Source: Akkermansiaceae bacterium UBA6138 (GTDB taxonomy: Bacteria > Verrucomicrobiota > Verrucomicrobiia > Verrucomicrobiales > DEV007). Taken from it: 18,733 nt of DNA. Of the stretch, positions 1 to 8,086 are shown in pieces; the stretch's first letter is position 1; every line of letters starts with the position of its first letter. The stretch is taken from positions 1-18,733 of the forward strand of contig DIVG01000059.1 in NCBI GenBank assembly GCA_002422425.1. Direction: 5' to 3'. The notes beneath the pieces were generated by a model that did no database searches, was not told where the DNA came from, and saw only the letters and a list, made by a program, of their open reading frames with translations. The position numbers and the translations under genes were made by a program.

Positions 1-87
1 CGCCTCCATCACGTCACAACTTCCTGAAGCACCGCGGCTCAAGCAAAGGCCGGGGACTGTTCCTTTACCCTCACGTCATCGGAGGTT

Positions 88-2871
88 ATGGTGGGCCGCC
101 GGGGTTTCCCGGGAAACCCTCTATTTAGCCCCATGAAATCGACTTCCCCTTATCAGGATCAAAATTGGCACCATTTTGAGTTGAGTGATGTCTTGCGGAG
201 ACTGGAGTCCGATCCGGTTGAGGGCCTTTCCGGTGCCGAGGTAGCGAGGCGACAGGAAAAATACGGTCTAAACCTTGTCTCGGCCAAGGGGGGCGTTCCC
301 GGATGGAAGCGCTTCCTCCTCCAGTTTAATCAGCCTCTGGTTTATCTCCTCATCGCCGCCGTCATTATCACAGCGTTCCTGCGGGAATGGGTCGATTCCG
401 CCGTGATATTCGGGGTGGTCATGGTGAATGCGATCATTGGCTTTTTTCAGGAATCGAAGGCTGAAAAAGCGATCGAGGCACTGAGCCGCATGGTGGTGAC
501 GGCGGCCACGGTAAGGCGTGAAGGGAGGCGGCAGCGGGTCCCGTCTGAGGAACTCGTGCCGGGGGATATCGTCTTGCTCCAGAGTGGCGATCTCGTTCCC
601 GCAGACCTCCGCCTCGTCGAGGTAAACAGCCTCCAGGTCAATGAGTCGGCTCTCACCGGGGAGTCTCTGGCCGTCTTCAAGGAGTCGGTGACGTTGGAAA
701 AAGAGATGGTTCTCGCCGATCGGCGCAATCTTGTCTTCGCAGGTAGCATGGTGACTTATGGCCAGGCCGAAGGGGTTGTCTGCGCCACCGGGAACGGGAC
801 CGAGACAGGTCGCATCGCCCGGCTTCTCGCCGATACGGTGGAGCTTTCCACCCCGTTGACGAAAAAAATCGCCGCCTTCAGTCGGCTTCTTCTCTGGCTT
901 GTGGTGGCACTGGCCGGCGGCTGTTTCGCGATCGGGGTGGTGCGTGGTGAATCGGCGGTCGATATGTTCATGGCGGCGGTGGCCCTCGCGGTCGGGGCCA
1001 TTCCCGAGGGATTGCCGGCAGCGGTCACGATTGTTCTTGCGATCGGGGTCAGTCGCATGGCGAGGCGCCGTGCGATTATCCGAAAGCTTCCCGCAGTCGA
1101 GACGCTCGGTAGCACCACGGTGATCTGCTCGGATAAAACCGGCACCCTGACCGAGAATCAGATGACGGTGCAGCGCGTTTTTGCCGGCGGGGAAATTTTT
1201 TCGGTGAGTGGCGGGGGCTATGACACAAGAGGCGGGATTCATCGTGGTGATGAGATCATCGATCCGACAGCCTTTCCCGCGCTGCTCGAGTGCCTGCGCG
1301 CCGGGGTGCTCTGCAATGATTCCGAACTGGTTCTCGAAGACGGGCGTCCCGACATGCAGGGCGATCCGACCGAGGCTGCCCTGCTCGTCGCCGGGGCAAA
1401 GGCCGGGCTTGTCCATGCCGAGACGGTTCAGGCAGCTCCGCGGCTCGGAATGATTCCCTTTGAGTCAGAGCACATGTTCCGCGCCACGCTTCACGATGGC
1501 GGGGAAAATGACAGGAGGACGATTTACAAGGTGGGGGCGGTCGAGCGCCTCCTCCCGCGCTGTTCGGACATGCTCGGTCCTTCCGGCGAGCTCGAGCCCC
1601 TCGATCCGGGCGAAGTCCACCGTCTCGTCGAAACGTTTGCGGCCGATGGTCTCCGCGTCCTCGCACTGGCGAGGCGGCATGCCCAGTCCGAAGCGAATGA
1701 GCTCCATCACGACCATGTCAGCGAGGGGCTTACTTTTCTCGGTCTTCAGGGCATGATCGACCCGCCCCGAAAAGAGGCGATTGCCGCCGTCGCCCGTTGT
1801 CGCGAAGCGGGGATCCGCGTGAAAATGATCACCGGAGACCATGTCGTCACTGCCCGGGCCATCGCCCGCCAGATCGGCATCGCCGGGGAGGGAGAGGATG
1901 CGATCGAAGCGGTGACGGGTCGTGACTTGGAAAACGTCAGTGATGAGGACCTTCCCGATCTTGCGCACCGCACCGAAGTCTTCGCCCGGGTCGCTCCCGA
2001 GCAGAAGCTCCGCCTCGTTCGGGCCCTCCAGACCCGCGGTCATGTCGTCGCGATGACAGGGGACGGGGTCAACGATGCTCCCGCGCTGAAGCAGGCGGAC
2101 ATCGGGGTGGCCATGGGCATTGCCGGCACTGATGTGGCAAAAGGCGCGGCCGACATGATCCTGACGGACGACAATTTCGCCACCATTGCTGCTGCCGTCG
2201 AAGAGGGCCGCGGCGTCTTTGATAACCTGCGCAAGTTCATCGTCTGGACGCTGCCGACCAATCTCGGCGAAGGGTGCATTATTCTGGTAGCCATCCTTTT
2301 CGGGTTGACGCTGCCGGTCGTGCCGGTGCAGCTACTCTGGGTCAACATGATGACTGCGGTTCTCCTCGGTCTGATGCTCGTGTTCGAACCCAATGAGAAG
2401 GACCTGATGCGCCGCCCTCCCCGGGATCCGGCGAAGCCGCTTATGACCTTTCCGCTTTTCATGCGGACCGGACTGATTACTTCGATCATGATCGCGGGGG
2501 CTTACTGGCTTTTTTTCCACGAGCTCAGAATCGCAGGCGAAACCCTCGCCGAAGCCCGCACCGCCGTCATCAATGTCATCGTGCTTGTCGAAACGGCTTA
2601 TCTCTTCAGTTGCCGATCGTTGCACCGGTCCGTCTTCAGCATCGGCCTAGGGTCCAATCGCTTCGCCATCATGGGCGCGACCGCGATGATCGCCGCGCAG
2701 ATGCTCTTCACGTATCTTCCCGTTATGAACCGCCTTTTTCATTCCACACCGCTCTCTCTCGAGAGCTGGGGGCGTATCGTCGCGGTCGCCCTGGTCTCCT
2801 TCCTCGCGGTGGAGCTGGAGAAATGGATACGCTTCGGAGGAAGCCGCCGTGGGCGGGTTCTGCCGGAGTGA
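88..2871 (+). CDS. P-type cation-transporting ATPase, P2-type (SERCA-like)
   Basis: An integral membrane pump that couples ATP hydrolysis to cation transport through a phospho-aspartate. In the 927-residue reading the landmarks come in the normal order: N-terminal cation-ATPase domain (about 28-80), actuator-loop TGES at 190-193, the M4 motif PEGLP at 306-310, the phosphorylated Asp349 in DKTGT, GDPTEAALL in the nucleotide domain near 425, TGDH at 582, GDGVND at 658-663, and M5-M10 from about 712 to the end. Aligned with SERCA, the ion-site residues E307, N725, E728, N753 and T756 are kept, but the position of SERCA Asp800 is Ala757, so Ca2+ should not be assumed. Start: GGAGG at 81-85 is only two bases from ATG 88 and better spaced for the in-frame GTG at 91. 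The conserved part begins only after the in-frame ATG at 133, which has no clear Shine-Dalgarno. Family certain, substrate not. Confidence 0.95.
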   Translation: MVGRRGFPGNPLFSPMKSTSPYQDQNWHHFELSDVLRRLESDPVEGLSGAEVARRQEKYGLNLVSAKGGVPGWKRFLLQFNQPLVYLLIAAVIITAFLREWVDSAVIFGVVMVNAIIGFFQESKAEKAIEALSRMVVTAATVRREGRRQRVPSEELVPGDIVLLQSGDLVPADLRLVEVNSLQVNESALTGESLAVFKESVTLEKEMVLADRRNLVFAGSMVTYGQAEGVVCATGNGTETGRIARLLADTVELSTPLTKKIAAFSRLLLWLVVALAGGCFAIGVVRGESAVDMFMAAVALAVGAIPEGLPAAVTIVLAIGVSRMARRRAIIRKLPAVETLGSTTVICSDKTGTLTENQMTVQRVFAGGEIFSVSGGGYDTRGGIHRGDEIIDPTAFPALLECLRAGVLCNDSELVLEDGRPDMQGDPTEAALLVAGAKAGLVHAETVQAAPRLGMIPFESEHMFRATLHDGGENDRRTIYKVGAVERLLPRCSDMLGPSGELEPLDPGEVHRLVETFAADGLRVLALARRHAQSEANELHHDHVSEGLTFLGLQGMIDPPRKEAIAAVARCREAGIRVKMITGDHVVTARAIARQIGIAGEGEDAIEAVTGRDLENVSDEDLPDLAHRTEVFARVAPEQKLRLVRALQTRGHVVAMTGDGVNDAPALKQADIGVAMGIAGTDVAKGAADMILTDDNFATIAAAVEEGRGVFDNLRKFIVWTLPTNLGEGCIILVAILFGLTLPVVPVQLLWVNMMTAVLLGLMLVFEPNEKDLMRRPPRDPAKPLMTFPLFMRTGLITSIMIAGAYWLFFHELRIAGETLAEARTAVINVIVLVETAYLFSCRSLHRSVFSIGLGSNRFAIMGATAMIAAQMLFTYLPVMNRLFHSTPLSLESWGRIVAVALVSFLAVELEKWIRFGGSRRGRVLPE

Positions 2872-2873
2872 AA

Positions 2874-2910
2874 GGGGGCGCACCGGCGGGAAGGCCCGTG
2901 GCGCAGCCCC
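2874..2910. terminator. Possible bidirectional terminator between convergent genes
   Basis: The 40 bases between the convergent ATPase and trpC stops hold an imperfect GC-rich inverted repeat: GGGG-CGC-CACCGG on the left against CCGTG-GCG-CAGCCCC on the right, with small bulges. There is no T-run on either side, so this is a position-based suggestion rather than a canonical intrinsic terminator. Confidence 0.35.
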
Positions 2911-2911
2911 G

Positions 2912-3763
2912 TCAGACGCGATCACCGAGTCCCTTGAGTTCTGCCATCTTAGTCTTTTTGTCAGGAGCGCGCATCAACGCCTCGCCCACGAGGACGGCGT
3001 CCGCTCCCCATGACTCGATTCGTCTTGTGTCCTCGCCGGTGTAGATGCCGCTCTCGCTCACGAGGATGTGGTCGGGTCCGACCTCCTCGCTGAGGCGCTC
3101 GGTCGTGGTGAGGTCGACCTCAAAGGTGCGCAGGTTCCGGTTGTTGATCCCGATGATTCTCGCCTCTGTCTCGAGGGCCCGTTCCATCTCTTCGAGATCA
3201 TGCACCTCGACGAGGACGTCGAGCTGGTAGTTCATGGCCACCCCGAGGAGGTGGTGGAGCTGATCCTGCTCGAGCGCGCCGACGATGAGGAGAATCGCGT
3301 CGGCTCCCGCGACGATGGCTTCGTAAATCTGCACCTCATGGATGATGAAGTCTTTTCGCAGGAGCGGCAGGTCGACCGCCTCGCGGATCTGCGAGAGGTA
3401 GGAAAGGTGGCCCTGAAAGTATTTTTCGTCTGTCAGGACGGAGAGGGCATTCGCCCCGGCCGCCGCGTAGGCCTGCGCGATCCCGACGGCGTCGAAATCG
3501 GTCGCGATCGTGCCGGCTGAAGGGGAGGCCTTTTTTACCTCGGCGATGACCGCGAGCTCCGTTGTGCCATAGCCTTCGTCGTCGGATTGATGCCTGAGGG
3601 CACCGCCGAGTGCGGTCTCGAAACACCGGAAATCCTCCCGCGCCTGGGCCGCGAAACGCAACTTCTCCGCCACCGGGAGGAGGCGTTCCACCTCGAGCTG
3701 TTTGTCGGCGATGATCTCGTCGAGTTTGTTCCCGAATTTCTTCATGTCTGGAATGGTCGCCAT
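2912..3763 (-). CDS. trpC: Indole-3-glycerol phosphate synthase
   Basis: Cytosolic (beta/alpha)8-barrel enzyme of tryptophan synthesis that closes CdRP to indole-3-glycerol phosphate with loss of CO2 and water. The 283 residues match the usual length. Family landmarks are in order: EVKKASPS at about 75-82 (catalytic Glu and Lys, phosphate loop), RKDF at 136-139 (catalytic Lys), VEVHD near 187, GINNRNL at 205-211 and SESG at 236-239. The start at 3763 was kept because the next Met, at 3745, has no better ribosome binding site. A weak GGCGG lies upstream of 3763. No other trp gene is within the window, so it is a detached trp gene. It converges on the ATPase and is divergent from the tRNA-Gly/prmA side. 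Confidence 0.97.
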   Translation of the reverse strand: MATIPDMKKFGNKLDEIIADKQLEVERLLPVAEKLRFAAQAREDFRCFETALGGALRHQSDDEGYGTTELAVIAEVKKASPSAGTIATDFDAVGIAQAYAAAGANALSVLTDEKYFQGHLSYLSQIREAVDLPLLRKDFIIHEVQIYEAIVAGADAILLIVGALEQDQLHHLLGVAMNYQLDVLVEVHDLEEMERALETEARIIGINNRNLRTFEVDLTTTERLSEEVGPDHILVSESGIYTGEDTRRIESWGADAVLVGEALMRAPDKKTKMAELKGLGDRV

Positions 3764-3794
3764 CGTTACGCCGCCATCGAATCCCCCGCCAATC

Positions 3795-3830
3795 GAATTT
3801 CAAAAAATTCACCTTGAAAAATGATCATTT
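3795..3830. promoter_or_regulatory. AT-rich palindromes in the divergent trpC / tRNA-Gly spacer
   Basis: The 107-bp spacer between trpC and tRNA-Gly contains an inverted repeat GAATTT-CAAA-AAATTC (3795-3810) and a perfect 12-bp palindrome AAATGATCATTT (3819-3830). The spacer must hold a promoter for the tRNA and probably one for trpC. TTGAAA at 3814-3819 could serve as a -35 box toward the tRNA, but no convincing -10 box follows. The palindromes could be regulator sites or simply AT-rich promoter DNA. Confidence 0.3.
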
Positions 3831-3870
3831 CCCGCCAAATTGCCGTCCGCGCTGCCTCCGGGTGGCAAAT

Positions 3871-3945
3871 GCGGGTGTAGCTCAGGGGTAGAGCGCAACC
3901 TTGCCAAGGTTGATGTCGTGAGTTCGAATCTCATCACCCGCTCCA
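3871..3945 (+). tRNA. tRNA-Gly (anticodon GCC)
   Basis: A full cloverleaf folds: acceptor stem GCGGGTG (3871-3877) pairs with CACCCGC (3935-3941), D arm GCTC/GAGC (3880-3894), anticodon stem CAACC/GGTTG around the loop TTGCCAA (anticodon GCC at 3903-3905), and T arm GTGAG-TTCGAAT-CTCAT (3918-3934). The discriminator is T3942, followed by a genome-encoded CCA at 3943-3945. It reads GGC and GGU glycine codons. Its 3' end is 33 bases from the prmA start, so co-transcription with release of the tRNA by processing is plausible. Confidence 0.97.
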
Positions 3946-3978
3946 GTTTTTCTTTCAAGTTTTGCGGAGCTTCTTTTC

Positions 3979-4863
3979 GTGGAAACGATTTACTGCTGGT
4001 CCAAATTTGTCGATGAAGACCGGCTGGAGGAGTGGGAAACCCGGCTCATCCTCGCCGAGGTCTCCTACGTCCTCGACAAGCCGGTCAAGCGCAAGCGCTG
4101 GCAGATCTGTAGCTACGCGACTTCCCGCGAAGTCGTTGAGGTTTTCCGTTCCCGCTACGGCGGCGTTGTGAAGCCCGTTCTTCCCGAGCAATGGCAGCCG
4201 AAGCCGCTTCCGAACGGCGGCCCCCTCATCAGGGTGCGTGATGCGCTCCTCGTCACGGGATCCGATGATCCCGAAACTCTCGCCACGCTGCGGCGTGAAA
4301 ATCCGGGGCGTATCCTTCTCAGTTTCCCTCCCCAGCTCGCTTTCGGGACAGGCGAGCATCCCACGACGGCGGGTTGCCTGCGCTTCCTTTCCGACTTCGC
4401 GGCGCAGCGGGCGGGACGCGAGTGGAGTGTCATCGACTTGGGCTGCGGCAGCGGTATTCTCGCGATCGCGGCCGCTGTTCTGGGGGCCTCCCGGGTCGTG
4501 GCGGTCGAGAATGACGGCATGGCTCTCGGCTACGCGCGGGAAAATGCGGCCCGCCACGGCGTCGCTGATAAAATCGAGTTCGTCGAAGGCGATGCGATCG
4601 CTCTGATGGCGGAAAAAGGTGGTGTCGGCTATGATCTTATCGCGGCAAACCTCTTCAGCGATCTCCTCGCGGTCCTTTTTCCGTTGTTCCCGGCACGCCT
4701 CGCTCCCGGCGGCGGCGTTATTGTCTCCGGCTTCCTCGCCACCCAGGCCGAGCTTGTTTCGCGCCATGCGGAGGAGGCCGGCCTGTCTCTCGGGGGTTTT
4801 CTGAGGCGGGGCAGATGGATGGCCGCCCGGACGACGGGAGAAAAGCGGTCGTCGCAAAAGTGA
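3979..4863 (+). CDS. prmA: Ribosomal protein L11 methyltransferase
   Basis: Class I SAM-dependent methyltransferase that methylates amino groups of ribosomal protein L11. The 294-residue length is typical. An N-terminal substrate-binding domain (about 1-95) is followed by the linker and the diagnostic FGTGEHPTT at 122-130, then motif I DLGCGSGILAIAA at 153-165, an acidic motif II end (VAVEND near 174-179), and AANL at 222-225, the NPPY-like position. The start is GTG at 3979, with GGAG at 3965-3968 about ten bases upstream. It begins directly after tRNA-Gly and is followed after 56 bases by the PIN-TRAM gene on the same strand. The last ten or so residues are basic and polar and not a conserved part of the family. 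Confidence 0.95.
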   Translation: METIYCWSKFVDEDRLEEWETRLILAEVSYVLDKPVKRKRWQICSYATSREVVEVFRSRYGGVVKPVLPEQWQPKPLPNGGPLIRVRDALLVTGSDDPETLATLRRENPGRILLSFPPQLAFGTGEHPTTAGCLRFLSDFAAQRAGREWSVIDLGCGSGILAIAAAVLGASRVVAVENDGMALGYARENAARHGVADKIEFVEGDAIALMAEKGGVGYDLIAANLFSDLLAVLFPLFPARLAPGGGVIVSGFLATQAELVSRHAEEAGLSLGGFLRRGRWMAARTTGEKRSSQK

Positions 4864-4919
4864 CCGGCGGGGGTATACTGCGAGACGACCGCCACTCTCC
4901 GGCGACCGTCCCCTTTCCG

Positions 4920-5930
4920 ATGAATACCGCTTCCCTGCTCAATGTCATCCGCTTGCTCTTCCTGCTCCTCGCCGGATTTATCGGAGCCTCCGTCGCGATG
5001 GGCGAGGCGACCCATATCTGGTGGCTCGGAGCTCTCGTCGGGCTGGGGTTTGCCCTTGCCGTCATCGTTCTGGACGTGATGCTTCGCCATCTCAGCATTC
5101 GCTCTTTTTCGCACGGGACTTTCGGGCTCCTCATCGGCCTGCTTTGCGCCTGGCTCGTGACCCGGATCGGATTTTTTCAGGCCGGATGGGTCGAGCAGTT
5201 TCAACTGGCCGGAAATATTTTTAATCTCGCCGTCTTTCTCGCGTTTGGCTTCATCGGCGTGATGCTCGCTTTGCGAAGCAAGCGCGAGGAGTTCTCTCTC
5301 CTCATTCCCTACGTGCGTTTCCGTCAGGACGCCCTCCAGGATCTCCCGACCCTGCTCGACACGAACATCGTCATCGACGGTCGTATTCCCGGGATTTGCG
5401 CGGCCGGGTTTCTCGGCGGCTCGCTCGTTGTGCCGCGTTTTGTCCTCGATGAACTTCAGAAAATGGCCGAATCCGGTGATGAGCTCAAACGCAGTCGCGG
5501 CAAACGCGGTCTCGACTCCCTCAATGCGATGAAGCAGGCGAGCATTGATATCGAGATTCGCGAGGAGGCCTTCGAGACCGGTCTCTCCTCCGAGGCGAAG
5601 ATGGTTCAGCTCGCCGACCTCATGGGTGCCCGAATCCTTACCAACGATTCCAATCTCGGCAAGGTGGCCTGCCTCAAGGGGCTCAAGGTGCTCAATCTTA
5701 ACGAACTCGCCCTCGCGCTGCGCCCCGTCGTTTCGCCCGGCGACGAGCTTGATCTCGAGCTCGTGAAAGAGGGAAAAGACGACCATCAGGCTGTCGGTTA
5801 TTTGCCCGACGGGACCATGATCGTCGTCAATCACGGGAAGCGCCACATCGGCACGACGCAGCTTGTTGTGGTCGCCGGTGCCGTGCAGACCAGCGCGGGC
5901 CGGCTCATTTTCGCCGAGTTGAAACGCTGA
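4920..5930 (+). CDS. Membrane-anchored PIN-TRAM domain protein (YacL type)
   Basis: A 336-residue membrane protein with a predicted RNase domain on the cytoplasmic side. Four hydrophobic segments (about 9-25, 33-52, 66-82, 100-118) form the N-terminal anchor. The PIN domain spans about 142-265, with acidic residues in place: Asp147 and Asp153 in LLDTNIVIDGR, Asp177/Glu178 in VLDEL, Asp199, and Asp243 in LTNDSNL. A TRAM RNA-binding domain covers about 271-334. This architecture is that of Bacillus YacL and relatives. The ATG at 4920 was chosen over an upstream Met at 4815 because that extension would run back into prmA and is hydrophilic and unconserved. No Shine-Dalgarno is visible. It probably shares a transcript with prmA. 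A weak GC hairpin with a short T-run (about 5945-5966) follows. The cellular target is unknown. Confidence 0.9.
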   Translation: MNTASLLNVIRLLFLLLAGFIGASVAMGEATHIWWLGALVGLGFALAVIVLDVMLRHLSIRSFSHGTFGLLIGLLCAWLVTRIGFFQAGWVEQFQLAGNIFNLAVFLAFGFIGVMLALRSKREEFSLLIPYVRFRQDALQDLPTLLDTNIVIDGRIPGICAAGFLGGSLVVPRFVLDELQKMAESGDELKRSRGKRGLDSLNAMKQASIDIEIREEAFETGLSSEAKMVQLADLMGARILTNDSNLGKVACLKGLKVLNLNELALALRPVVSPGDELDLELVKEGKDDHQAVGYLPDGTMIVVNHGKRHIGTTQLVVVAGAVQTSAGRLIFAELKR

Positions 5931-6014
5931 GTCCGCTTTTTAGCAAGCGCTGCGCGCCAATTTTTTCAGAAACCGGAGCATGATTCCGGGATTCTCTCAG
6001 CCACTCACTCTTTT

Positions 6015-6540
6015 ATGAAGATCCATGTTCACGGCATCGCTATGGTGCTTTTTCTCACCGCCACCGTTCTTGACGCCCGTTCCGCTCCCGTCAATCCCGA
6101 TGAAGCGGCGGCCAAAATCGATCAGCTCATCGCCGCGAAGCTCGTCGAAAACAAGCTGACGCCGAACCCCGTCACTCCGGATGACGTTTTTGTCCGCCGC
6201 CTCTACCTCGACCTCACCGGCCGCATCCCGACGAAGCGGGAGACGTTGAACTTCCTCGAGTCGAACGATCCCGATAAACGCGCCGCCCTTGTCGACTCGC
6301 TGATCGGATCCGAGGCCTTCACCTGCCTCCCCGCCGGAGGCGGGATCAAAGGCGGCACGATCTACGGCAAAACCGACGAGCGCGGAGCCAAAATCCTCGA
6401 GAACCCCGTCACCGTGACCGACTTCAACGCCACGATCGGCTACGCCCTCGGACTGCCCCTCGATCAGGTCCTCTACTCGCCGCATGCGGCCGTTTACGGT
6501 TGCTGATAAGGGCAAGCCCGTCGTGGAGTTGTTTGGGTGA
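6015..6540 (+). pseudogene. Fused remnant: DUF1549 gene start joined to DUF1501 gene end
   Basis: The open frame 6015-6506 encodes 163 residues made of two unrelated halves. Residues 1-102 are a signal peptide (about 1-24) and the start of a DUF1549 domain, including FVRRLYLDLTGRIPT at 59-73. From about residue 104 the sequence is the C-terminal part of a DUF1501 protein (AGGGIKGGTIYGKTDERG, then the family's pattern through LPLDQVLYSP). In PVC bacteria the DUF1549/DUF1553 and DUF1501 genes are neighbours in that order, so a deletion with one end in each gene explains the fusion. After YSP the frame shifts at about 6481: another frame continues as RPFTVADKGKPVVELFG and ends at 6540, the expected end of a DUF1501 protein. 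The catalytic and haem-related regions are gone. Almost certainly non-functional. Confidence 0.85.
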
Positions 6541-6658
6541 GGGGGGAGTGGATTGCGGAACTCCTGAATAGGGCGCGTTCGGATTGACCGTGCTTTGGGC
6601 AACGGGTGCGGAGTCAGGTTAGGCGCAAGGCGGCGGAAATTAGCCACTTCTGGAGTGG

Positions 6659-6720
6659 TATGGGTGTTTATGGGTGTATTTCCGGCTGGACTTATGACCG
6701 TTATGGGTGTTTATGGGTGT
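6659..6720 (+). repeat. 19-bp direct repeat upstream of the Fic gene
   Basis: TATGGGTGTTTATGGGTGT occurs exactly twice, at 6659-6677 and 6702-6720, 43 bp apart start to start. Each copy is itself a doublet of TATGGGTGT, giving four direct sites. The last ends 24 bp before the Fic start at 6745. Spacing of about four helical turns and position in the promoter region suggest an operator, perhaps for the Fic protein's own winged helix; that last link is inference. Confidence 0.75.
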
Positions 6721-6744
6721 GTTTAGGGAATCTCGGAGACTTTT

Positions 6745-7794
6745 ATGCTCAAAACCGATACCATTCAGATCACGTCCGAAGTGCTGGCCTTGATCGCCGA
6801 AATTGACGAGTTCAAAGGTGCCTGGCGAGCGCTGGGCACGCTGGCTCCTGAACGGTTGAAGGCGCTGCGCCACATCGCGACGATTGAGAGCATCGGCTCC
6901 TCAACCCGCATCGAGGGTAGCAAGCTCACTGATCGCGAGGTCGAGCGGCTCCTTGCCAACCTGGAAATCAAAAAGTTCGATACTCGCGACGAGCAGGAAG
7001 TCGCGGGCTATGCCGGGGTGATGGAAACCATTTTTCATGCATGGCAAGACATCTCCATCACCGAAAATCACATCAAACAGCTGCACCGCGACCTTCTGCG
7101 CTACAGCGAGAAGGATGAGCGTCATCGCGGCGACTATAAAACCCTTTCCAACAACGTTGCCGCCTTCGATGAAGACGGCCAGCAGCTTGGTATCGTCTTC
7201 GAGACGGCGGCGCCGTTCGATACCCCGCGGCTCATGAGCGAGTTGGTCGCGTGGCTGAATGAGACCCTAGAGTTGAAGCGCACGCACCCCTTGCTGGTCG
7301 CGGGTGTGTTTGTCGTGGTGTTTCTGGAAATCCACCCTTTCCAGGACGGCAATGGTCGCTTGAGCCGCGTTCTGACGACCCTGTTACTGCTGAAGGCCGG
7401 CTATGCCTATGTGCCTTACAGTTCTCTGGAGAGCGTCGTTGAGAACAGCAAAGAGGGCTACTATCTCGGCCTGCGTCAGACGCAGGGAACGATCCGCTCC
7501 CACCTACCCGACTGGCAGCCGTGGCTGCTCTTCTTTCTACGTGCCCTGCAGCAGCAGAAGCGTCGCCTGGCGGTAAAAGTTGAGCGCGAAAAAATAGTCA
7601 TGGCCGCACTGCCGGAACTGGCTGTGCAGATCGTCGACCATGCCAGACAACATGGCCGCGTCACCATGGGTGATATGATCAAGGTGACTGGAGCGAGCCG
7701 CAACACGCTCAAAGATCATTTCCGGCATTTGCTGGAACAAGGTCATTTGGTCAAATATGGGGCGGGCAAAGGCACCTGGTATGGCTTGCCGTAA
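6745..7794 (+). CDS. Fic family protein with C-terminal winged helix
   Basis: Fic proteins usually transfer AMP or another nucleotide moiety to a protein hydroxyl. The core motif HPFQDGNGRLSR lies at residues 197-208 and matches HxFx(D/E)GNGRxxR with all key residues. An inhibitory-helix motif S53-TRI-E57-G58, matching (S/T)xxxE(G/N), is upstream in the same chain, so this is a self-inhibited class II Fic that needs no separate antitoxin, and none is present. An N-terminal Fic/DOC_N-like region covers about 20-110, the Fic fold about 110-270, and a winged helix about 300-345 (TMGDMIKVTGASRNTLKDHF), suggesting DNA binding. GGAG at 6734-6737 gives well-placed ribosome binding for ATG 6745. It stands alone between a pseudogene and a gene-free kilobase, with repeated sites in its promoter region. 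Substrate unknown. Confidence 0.93.
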   Translation: MLKTDTIQITSEVLALIAEIDEFKGAWRALGTLAPERLKALRHIATIESIGSSTRIEGSKLTDREVERLLANLEIKKFDTRDEQEVAGYAGVMETIFHAWQDISITENHIKQLHRDLLRYSEKDERHRGDYKTLSNNVAAFDEDGQQLGIVFETAAPFDTPRLMSELVAWLNETLELKRTHPLLVAGVFVVVFLEIHPFQDGNGRLSRVLTTLLLLKAGYAYVPYSSLESVVENSKEGYYLGLRQTQGTIRSHLPDWQPWLLFFLRALQQQKRRLAVKVEREKIVMAALPELAVQIVDHARQHGRVTMGDMIKVTGASRNTLKDHFRHLLEQGHLVKYGAGKGTWYGLP

Positions 7795-7965
7795 TGGAGT
7801 GCCCGGCAAGGTGGCTGGCGCTGATTTATTCGTGAGAGTTTCGTCAAAACGCAGCCGGGCGTTGAAAGCGCAAGGCGCTTGAACAGAATTGGGGTCACTC
7901 CTGAATGGCATGGGATTAAGGCCATGGTTCGGTTGCTAAACTAGATCGCCATCGTGTTCCGCCAC

Positions 7966-7985
7966 GGGCACGGAGGACCGTGCCC
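7966..7985. repeat. Perfect hairpin, REP-like
   Basis: GGGCACGG - AGGA - CCGTGCCC is a perfect 8-bp stem with a 4-base loop. The left flank CACGGGCAC (7963-7971) also pairs with GTGCCCGTG near 8108-8120, which extends the inverted symmetry of the enclosing element. Confidence 0.6.
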
Positions 7986-8000
7986 CGCCATTTTCCTGCT

Positions 8001-8086
8001 GCAAGGAGGAGGGACATTTTTGGTTCTCTCGTTTCATCGTGCGGGAGACGAAGCACAAAAGGGCGACAGGAATGTCGCCCCTCCTT
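8001..8086. repeat. Nested stem-loop inside the inverted-repeat element
   Basis: AAGGAGG (8003-8009) and GACATT (8013-8018) pair with CCTCCTT (8080-8086) and AATGTC (8071-8076), forming a long imperfect stem. An alternative perfect hairpin, GGGCGACA-GGAA-TGTCGCCC (8061-8080), uses the same right-hand bases, so the two folds exclude each other. Confidence 0.55.

Noticed and set aside
268..1416. 382-codon open frame antisense to the P-type ATPase
   Set aside because: It is the GC-driven shadow of a strongly conserved gene; the translation is rich in His, Arg and Gly with no domain.
4629..5846. 405-codon open frame antisense to prmA and the PIN-TRAM gene
   Set aside because: It spans the boundary of two well-supported genes on the other strand and has no family pattern.
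6659..6720. CRISPR-like repeat
   Set aside because: Only two units, with a 24-bp spacer and internally repetitive TATGGGTGT; no cas genes. Better explained as operator-type direct repeats.
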